A stretch of 64,000 bases of DNA from Theocolax elegans (taxonomy: Eukaryota; Arthropoda; Insecta; Hymenoptera; Cerocephalidae): positions 23,253,365 through 23,317,364 of the forward strand of contig CM047431.1 of the NCBI GenBank assembly GCA_026168455.1. The letters are read 5' to 3'. Below the pieces are notes generated by a model. The model ran no database searches and was not told the origin of the DNA. It was given only the letters and a program-made list of their open reading frames with translations. Below are positions 58,139 through 64,000 of this stretch, in pieces; the first letter of the stretch is position 1, and each line of letters starts with the position of its first letter. A program made the translations under genes and the position numbers.

Positions 58139-59019
58139 TATTTATCATGTATGTATGTATAATTTTCATATACTTTTTATATAAATACTTTTCGTGTTAT
58201 ACTTTTCGTCGTAAGGGGGAATAAAGATGAACTTTCTCCCACACAAATTATTTTTAGATAATCGCAAAAACTAAACAAAGCAAATTTTTTAATATTTAAA
58301 TAATATTAACAATACAATTATGAAATAATGCAATTTCATAAAAATAAAGTACCAACAAATCACAATGTCAATTCTTTCAAATATTTATTCTACGTTTTAT
58401 AGTAGAAATAAATTTATGTACTTTTACACATTTATGGAGAGCCCGTATAAATATCGATTTCATAAAGTGATCGAAAACACTAATTTCTACGATTTTCCTA
58501 AATATTTAAAGAATTTTCCACCTTTTCTAGGAGAACGCATTAGTGTATAATAAGAACGCTTAGAGAAATTAAAAAAAAAATACGTGTATAAATATATGAA
58601 AGTTTTTTTATTTATTCTTGAACTGTTAAAAATTTTTGGCAGTGGTGCCAACTTAAATCGAGGCGCCATAAATCATCCTCTGAATTAACGTGTTCTCCAA
58701 GCAACTTTTGAGTTAAAGTCTTCTCCAAGCGATTTTTGAGTTAACGTGTTGTCCAAGCGAATTTTGAGTTAACGTGTTTTCCAAGCGATTTCTGAGTTAA
58801 CATGTTCTCCAAGCGATTTCTGAGTTAACGTGTTCTCCAAGCGAATTCTGAGTTAACGTGTTTTCCAAGCGATTTTTGAGTTGACGTGTTCTCCAAGCGA
58901 ATTCTGAGTTAACGTGTTCTCCAAGCGATTTCTGAGTTAACGTGTTCTCCAAGCGAATTCTGAGTTAACGTATTTTCCAAGCGATTTCTGAGTTAGAATG
59001 TTTTTATTCGGAGGCGACG
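57318..59019. mobile_element. Foldback element, 1.7 kb, with 28-bp subterminal repeats
   Basis: Ends CGTCGCCTCCGAATAAAAAC and its inverse; ATAT on both flanks. The arms (57,318-58,059 and about 58,278-59,019) are inverted copies of about 742 bp. Each holds eleven tandem 28-bp units (core CAGAAATCGCTTGGAGAAC) next to the end, in the same order on both sides. The loop has an AT microsatellite (58,107-58,136). Mirrored 60-codon ORFs lie in the arms; no transposase. Confidence 0.88.
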
Positions 59020-59090
59020 ATATGTTCTATTTTATATGATTAAAGTCATCCGGTTGTATCAACTTTGGCGCAAATAAATATAGTTATCAA

Positions 59091-59097
59091 TCGATCT

Positions 59098-59137
<40 letters not shown>

Positions 59138-59154
59138 CTAATTCTCTCTATCAC
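59091..59154. repeat. (TC)n microsatellite
   Basis: TC run with CATTCTC and TAATTCTC variants, between the 3' end of LINE D and the start of LINE C. Confidence 0.9.
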
Positions 59155-59576
59155 CTTGATATATAAGTTTAAGTTTAATCAGCATTGCTGTGTTATTTCA
59201 TCTGTCATTTCTTCTGTATTTCATTGCGTCATTATACGTCATTTTTGTTACTATTTATTTATTTATTCATTGTATTCATTATATATATTCTTTTTTATTT
59301 TATATTGCGGTATATACGAACGCTAACTATTTTGTTATTTAACTATTTTGTTATTTATTTTTAAGATTTAATTTATTAATCTATTAATCAATTGTACATA
59401 TATTTTATTTTGTTATTTAATTCTTTACTCTGTCATGGTTTTTATTTTATATTTTTGTTATGCAATATTATATTATTATCTAGTTTTAAAAAAGTTTTAT
59501 TCTACGTATCAGTTCGCTTTAGTGCCTATGGGGTATCTACCCCATAATTGGCCCAATAAATACATCAATCAATCAA
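59155..59576 (+). mobile_element. LINE C 3' fragment
   Basis: About 420 bp of AT-rich LINE 3' noncoding sequence ends with the hairpin TGGGGT-ATCT-ACCCCA (59,529-59,544), TTGGCCCAATAAATA, ATCA units and TC repeats. Flanked on both sides by TC repeats. Coding sequence is absent. Confidence 0.65.
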
Positions 59577-59883
59577 TCTCTCTCTCTCTATCTCTCATTC
59601 TCTCTCTCATTCCCTCACAAACCCTCATTCATATTCACTCTCTCCCTCTTACAGTCCCTCATTCTTACTCACTCTTACTCTCGCACTCCCTCACTCTTCC
59701 TCATTCTTACTCGCTCTCACTCTCGCACTATATCACTCACTCCCTCTCACAGTCCCTCATTCTTACTCACTCTTACTCTCGCACTCCCTCACTCTCCCTC
59801 ATTCTTACTCGCTCTCACTCCCGTACTATATCACTCTCTCCCTCTCACAGTCCCTCATTCTTACTCACTGTCACTCTCGCAAT

Positions 59884-59986
59884 CAGAGTGACCAGTTGGC
59901 GATTTTTTTTCCTTTTCTCTCTTACGTATGTTTATGTTTATTAAGCAAGAGCAACAAGGAGAAAAAATCGCCATCTGGCAACCCTG
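59884..59986. mobile_element. hAT MITE, 103 bp, copy 1
   Basis: Ends CAGAGTGACCAGTTGGCGAT and the inverse of CAGGGTTGCCAGATGGCGAT. The 8-bp duplication CTCGCAAT flanks it (59,876-59,883 and 59,987-59,994), as for hAT transposons. Confidence 0.88.
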
Positions 59987-60381
59987 CTCGCAATCCCTCA
60001 CTCTCTCTCATTCCTACACGCTCTCACTCTCGCACTATATCACCCTCTCGCACTCTATCACTCACTCTCTCTATCTCTCATACTCGCTCTCGCTCTCTGT
60101 CCCCATTCACTCTTTCTTCTCTCTTTCGTTCTCGCTATCTTTCATTCACTCTCTCTTATTCTCTCTCTTTCTCTCTATCTTTCATTCTCTCTCTTATTCT
60201 CTCTCTCTTTCTCTCTCTCTCCTCTCTCTATCTCTCATTCTCTCTCTCTCTATCTCTCATTCTCTTTCTCTCTCTCTCTCTATCTGTTTTCCTATCTCTA
60301 CCTCTCACTGTTTCTCTCGCTCTGACTCATTCTCTCTGACGCCAAGATGATGTTTGTCGGACGGACGGACGTACGGAGAAT

Positions 60382-60484
60382 CAGAGTGACCAGTTGGCGA
60401 TTTTTTTTCCTTTTCTCTCTTACGTATATTGATGTTTATTAAGCAAGAGCAACAAGGAGAAAAAATCGCCATCTGGCAATCCTG
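60382..60484. mobile_element. hAT MITE, 103 bp, copy 2
   Basis: Same ends and length as copy 1, with its own 8-bp duplication CGGAGAAT (60,374-60,381 and 60,485-60,492). Confidence 0.88.
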
Positions 60485-60668
60485 CGGAGAATAAGAAAAT
60501 GAGACAGAGCGAGAGAGACAGTGAGAGGAAGAGATTAGAGAGACAGATAGAGAGAGAGAGAGAGAATGAGAGATAGCGTGAGGGAGAGAGAAAGAGAGAG
60601 AATGAAAGAGAGAGAAAGAGAGAGAGAATAAGAGAGAATGAAAGATAAAGTGCGGGAGAGAATGAGAT

Positions 60669-60701
<33 letters not shown>

Positions 60702-61684
60702 ATGAATGAGTGAGAATAAGAGAGAGTGAATGAAAGATAGAGAGAAAGTGAGAGAGAATAAGAAAGAGTGAATGGGAGATAGAGAGCGAGAGCGAGAATG
60801 AGAGAGAGAGTGATAGAGTGCGAGAGTGGGAGCGAGTAAGATAAAGAGATAGAGAGAGAATGAGAGATAAAGAGAGTGAGAGAGAAAGAATAAGATAGAG
60901 AGTAAGAGAGATAGAGAGAGAGAATGATAGATGGAAGGAGAGATAGAGAGAGAATGATAGATGGAGAGAGAGAGAGAGGGAGATAGAGAGAGAGGGAGAG
61001 AGAGAGGGAGAGAGAATGAAAGATAGAGAGAAAGAGAAAGAGAATTAGAGAGAGAGAATGAAAGATAGAGAAAAAGAGAGAGAGAATAAGAGAGAGAGTA
61101 TGAAAGATAGAGAGAAAGAGAGAGAGAATAAGAGAGAGTGAATGAAGGATAGAGAGAAAGAGAAAGAGAATAAGAGAGAGAGAATGAAAGATAGAGTGAA
61201 AGAGAAAGAGAATAAGAGAGAGAGAGAATGAAAGATAGAGAGAAAGAGAAAGAGAATTAGAGAGAGAGAATGAAAGATAGAGTGAAAGAGAAAGAGAATA
61301 AGAGAGAGAGAGAGAATGAAAGATAGAGAGAAAGAGAAAGAGAATTAGAGAGAGAGAATGAAAGATAGAGAGAAAGAGAAAGAGAATTAGAGAGAGAGAA
61401 TGAAAGATAGAGAGAAAGAGAAAGAGAATAAGAGAGAGAGAATGAAAGATAGAGTGAAAGAGAAAGAGAATAAGAGAGAGAGAGAATGAGAGATAGAGAG
61501 ATAGAGAGAGAGAATAAGAGAGAGAGAGAGTGAAAGATAGAGAGAAAGAGATGGAGAGATCGAGTGATGGAGAGAGAGTATGATAGATGGAAGGAGAGAT
61601 AGAGAGAGAATGATAGATGGAGAGAGAGAGATAGTGAGAGAGATACTCTCTCTCTCTCTTATTCTCTCTCTCTCTTTCTCTCTA

Positions 61685-61757
<73 letters not shown>

Positions 61758-61806
61758 CTGCCTATCTCTTCCTCTCACTGTCTCTCTCACGCCAAGATAA
61801 TGTTTG

Positions 61807-61842
61807 TCGGACGGACGGATGGACGGACGGACGGACGGACAT
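61807..61842. repeat. (CGGA)n repeat
   Basis: About eight CGGA or TGGA units follow the second ACGCCAAGAT junction. Confidence 0.8.
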
Positions 61843-62127
61843 TATAATTTATCGGTTTTTTTTTATATCACTTAGTAATTATAATAATAATTTTTTTGTC
61901 AGTAATATGATGCATTAACTTATGTTACACATATTTATCATAAAATATATATGTTTTAAGTATTTTTCGCAAGAATAGGGGAGTTTTTACAAAATCGCTC
62001 AAAAAGATAACTTTAATATAATGTAAAATTTAAGCTTGATCAATTTTCATGTTTTAATTTTTATTTAATTCCCAATGTTATCTAAAGCATTCATTAGAAT
62101 TTGAAAATACTTGGGAAGAAAACGTGC

Positions 62128-62343
62128 TAGTCTTCGCGGAGACAAAACGTGCTAGTCTTCGCGGAGAGCAAACATGCTAGTTTACGCGGAGAAAAGGTCA
62201 TACATGCTAGTTTTCGCGGAGCAAACCATAGACGTTTTAGTCTTCGCGGTAAAAACCCTAAACGTGCTGTTCTTCCATAAAGAAACTGATAACATACTAC
62301 TTTTCGCGGAAGACGTAAAATGCGTGCTAGTCTTCGTAAGAGG
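62128..62343 (-). repeat. Right subterminal repeat array, eight units
   Basis: Eight variants of CGTGCTAGTCTTCGCGG, the inverse of the left array motif, precede the right end of the 7.1-kb element. Confidence 0.75.
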
Positions 62344-62352
62344 CGACGATAT

Positions 62353-62895
62353 ACAGTTACAATGTCATCTCAAATTTATACTTACGTCCGTTCACGCTGA
62401 ATTCTATGACTTGTTTTATTTTTCGGCACATAGTATACTTAGCACCTTCAACATGATCTGAACACTCCTTTCTTAAAGTATCTGGAGGTTTATCATCAGA
62501 GCATCTACTGTCATCGTGACTATTACATTCATAACAACGAAGGGCTTCTGTGTCTGTAAATTAAATTGTGAATTATTAAAACTGTAACTTAAATTTTAAT
62601 TTTTAATAATTAAAATTAAATTTTAATAATTAAAAAAATGTATAGTAAAGTACTGATAAGTAAATCTCTTCTGTTTAAACTTTGGTTTTAATTGCTTTTT
62701 TGGTATCAGAGTTTTAAAATTCATTTCTACGGTTTATTTGAAAGCATTTAAAGTAATATAACAGATTTAAGGAGATGATCGTGTCTATGCTAATATATTT
62801 TATTCTAACGAATCTTATGTAATAATAATCCAACAGCTATCCATAAAAAAATACCACTTAATTCACATTTATATATATATATATATATATATATG
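62353..62895. other. AT-rich DNA, nothing recognised
   Basis: No gene supported. A TA microsatellite lies at 62,871-62,894. Confidence 0.5.
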
Positions 62896-63400
62896 ATGTT
62901 TTCCACGTGAAGTGGTCCGATCAAAATTTTAATATGCACCAAATTTTGGGTACACATTGCAAATATGTCTCAGAATACAGAAAAAATTTTTTAGATACTG
63001 GAATTTATTTGCTCACAAGTTATTCTAACCTCAAAAAGTGAATTTTTCCAAGTTTTTTTCAACAACAGCTGGGTTCACCGCTATTTAACTCAAAATCTAT
63101 CAACTTTTACTATAGAACATTATACGTAACATTCGTTGCTAATTGTCTCTAGAACGTATTTTTCTGGGTTAGAATTTCTAATTTCAAGGTGAATGTTATA
63201 TACACTACATGTCAATATTCAACTTAAAAAAGTGCAAGTGCGCCACAATTGATTTTTTTTATCCAAAAGTCTACAAGAAAGCTTGGAGCAATACCTTTCA
63301 AATGGTCTGTAGCATTTTTATGACCTTCAATTCTGTAAAAAGTTATGATAATTTAAAAAAATACGAAAATTTATTAAAAATTAACATGGTAATCCCCTTT
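62896..63400 (+). mobile_element. Diverged family F MITE arm
   Basis: TTTCCACGTGAAGTGGTCCG and the following AAAATTTTAA resemble the family F end (TTTCACGTCAAGTGGTACGA). The order of later motifs (ACTCAAAATCTATCAA, GCGCCACAATTGATTTT) also follows that arm. It too starts at a TA microsatellite. The second arm is absent. Confidence 0.6.
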
Positions 63401-63536
63401 TAAATGTTCTTGATGAAACAGTGTTGAAACAGTGTTGAAATATGACTACTGCACTTGCTCACGGTAGTACCAGTTACGACCGATAGGTGGCTGCCAGTTA
63501 CCCGCTATAGATTAGCGTGCGCGTAGGGCTTATATG

Positions 63537-63595
63537 GAGGCAAAGTAGGAAGGTAAAAGCGACTTTGATCATATTCTATGCCTTTACTTTGCCTC
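63537..63595. repeat. Short hairpin, 15 bp stem
   Basis: GAGGCAAAGTA..AAGG (63,537-63,553) pairs with CCTTTACTTTGCCTC (63,581-63,595), leaving a 2-nt bulge and a loop of 27 nt. Size is within the small-RNA precursor range, but nothing else supports that. Confidence 0.4.
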
Positions 63596-63729
63596 GTATA
63601 TTAATAATGTGGCATATAAAGGATTTTTTTGTCAAAACTGAATTGCCAGTTCGGTTTCTGTGAAATTGCATCCCATCAACTCCGTGTCTAAGATTACATT
63701 TTTAAAAAAAAAATAAAAATTTTCATATA

Positions 63730-63858
63730 TCACGTGATTATCACGTGGATATCTACGTGATAATCACGTGAAAAAATGGTCGAAAATCTCACGTGATTAT
63801 CACGTAAATATCCACGTGATAATCACGTAGTTATTCACGTGATGATCACGTGATAATT
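63730..63858. repeat. CACGTG-rich compound palindrome array
   Basis: TCACGTGATTATCACGT and its inverse enclose an 8-bp centre at 63,730-63,771. A near copy follows at 63,789-63,828, and a third related palindrome at 63,835-63,858. Each 17-bp arm is itself nearly palindromic. Confidence 0.85.
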
Positions 63859-64000
63859 TTTAGTAGGGGTGGGATTGGTAAATTTAAAAATCATCTCCTG
63901 AGAATCAGAAATTAATATTTATTATTTAAGAGATTCAAGTAGCTTGTTGATCTTGATATAAGATGAGATTTTGACGTATGACATCTTATATAACATATAT

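Larger units (their letters stand above)
56676..59090 (+). mobile_element. LINE D fragment, split by the foldback element
   Basis: Plus-strand sequence from 56,676 to 57,317 is the 3' part of a CR1-like LINE; it resumes at 59,020 and ends near 59,090 with the stem GTTG-TAT-CAAC (59,053-59,063), GGCGCAAATAAATA and TC repeats. TC repeats also precede its 5' break. Confidence 0.7.
59577..61770. repeat. Long TC/GA low-complexity tract
   Basis: Pyrimidine-rich TC repeats (59,577-60,340) change to purine-rich GA repeats (60,493-61,640) and back to TC (61,646-61,765). Two hAT MITEs interrupt it. Ser/Leu-rich ORFs across it are not genes. ACGCCAAGAT followed by ATGTTTGTCGGACGGACGG follows TC runs twice (about 60,340 and 61,791). 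Confidence 0.9.
55260..62348. mobile_element. Large terminal-inverted-repeat element, 7.1 kb, with subterminal repeats
   Basis: The left end CGACGCCTCTTACGAA is answered at 62,348 by the inverse of CGTCGCCTCTTACGAA, and both flanks read ATAT (55,256-55,259 and 62,349-62,352). Inside each end lie eight inverted subterminal repeats. No transposase is present; the interior is a LINE fragment, tRNA-like head, a foldback element, hAT MITEs and long TC/GA repeats. Superfamily unknown. Confidence 0.7.

Noticed and set aside
59435..60350. Ser/Leu/His-rich ORFs of 140-169 codons
   Set aside because: They are translations of TC microsatellites.
62701..62711. TGGTATCAGAG, a copia-type initiator-Met primer site
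   Set aside because: There is no LTR end before it and no pol after it; an 11-bp match alone is weak.

Overview
The window is eukaryotic and almost certainly insect nuclear DNA. It is AT-rich, has no bacterial-style gene order, and consists almost wholly of transposable elements: Ty3/gypsy, BEL/Pao, CR1-like and R1-like LINEs, a Transib-type element, hAT MITEs, other hairpin MITEs and tRNA-headed SINEs. I cannot fix the insect order from sequence alone. No complete host gene is visible. Two short minus-strand open segments with splice-like edges (16,462-16,607 and 25,086-25,369) are the only weak host-exon candidates.

Layout. 1-3,435: GC-rich edge, then a decayed minus-strand CR1-like LINE and an unidentified minus-strand ORF. 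3,741-13,983: a nearly intact Ty3/gypsy retrotransposon with two 1,459-bp LTRs, a 4-bp target duplication, a tRNA-Lys-type primer site, gag and pol. Gag and pol overlap in the -1 frame, and the overlap carries a textbook slippery heptamer plus H-type pseudoknot. Each gene has one in-frame stop. 15.4-20.9 kb: three inverted-repeat elements, including a 1.93-kb palindromic Transib-like element with a CGTCG target duplication and a hairpin MITE split by a tRNA-Thr-headed insertion. 22-26 kb: unidentified coding relics, an LTR-like segment and a BEL/Pao pol relic. 26.7-33 kb: two solo LTRs sharing TGTAACGG ends, a SINE inside a MITE, and a 947-bp hairpin MITE. 33.0-39.9 kb: two minus-strand CR1-like LINEs whose 3' ends run into (TC)n; LINE A is flanked by that microsatellite on both sides. 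40-41.7 kb: 5' part of an R1-like LINE. 43-51.7 kb: palindromic MITE, tRNA-like heads, an AATATT-dense tract, LTR scraps and a 386-bp tandem repeat. 51.9-53.6 kb: another hairpin MITE. 55.26-62.35 kb: a 7.1-kb terminal-inverted-repeat element with eight inverted subterminal repeats at each end; it contains LINE fragments, a 1.7-kb foldback element with 28-bp subterminal repeats, two 103-bp hAT MITEs and 2.2 kb of TC/GA repeats. 62.9-64 kb: a MITE relative and a CACGTG-rich palindromic array.

The parts do not form one pathway; this is a nested record of insertions. The best-supported unusual signals are the gag-pol frameshift pseudoknot, the covarying hairpin at the 3' ends of four LINE copies together with (TC)n flanks, the RSS-like ends of the Transib palindrome, and the nested pair of subterminal-repeat elements sharing the terminus CGTCGCCTC.
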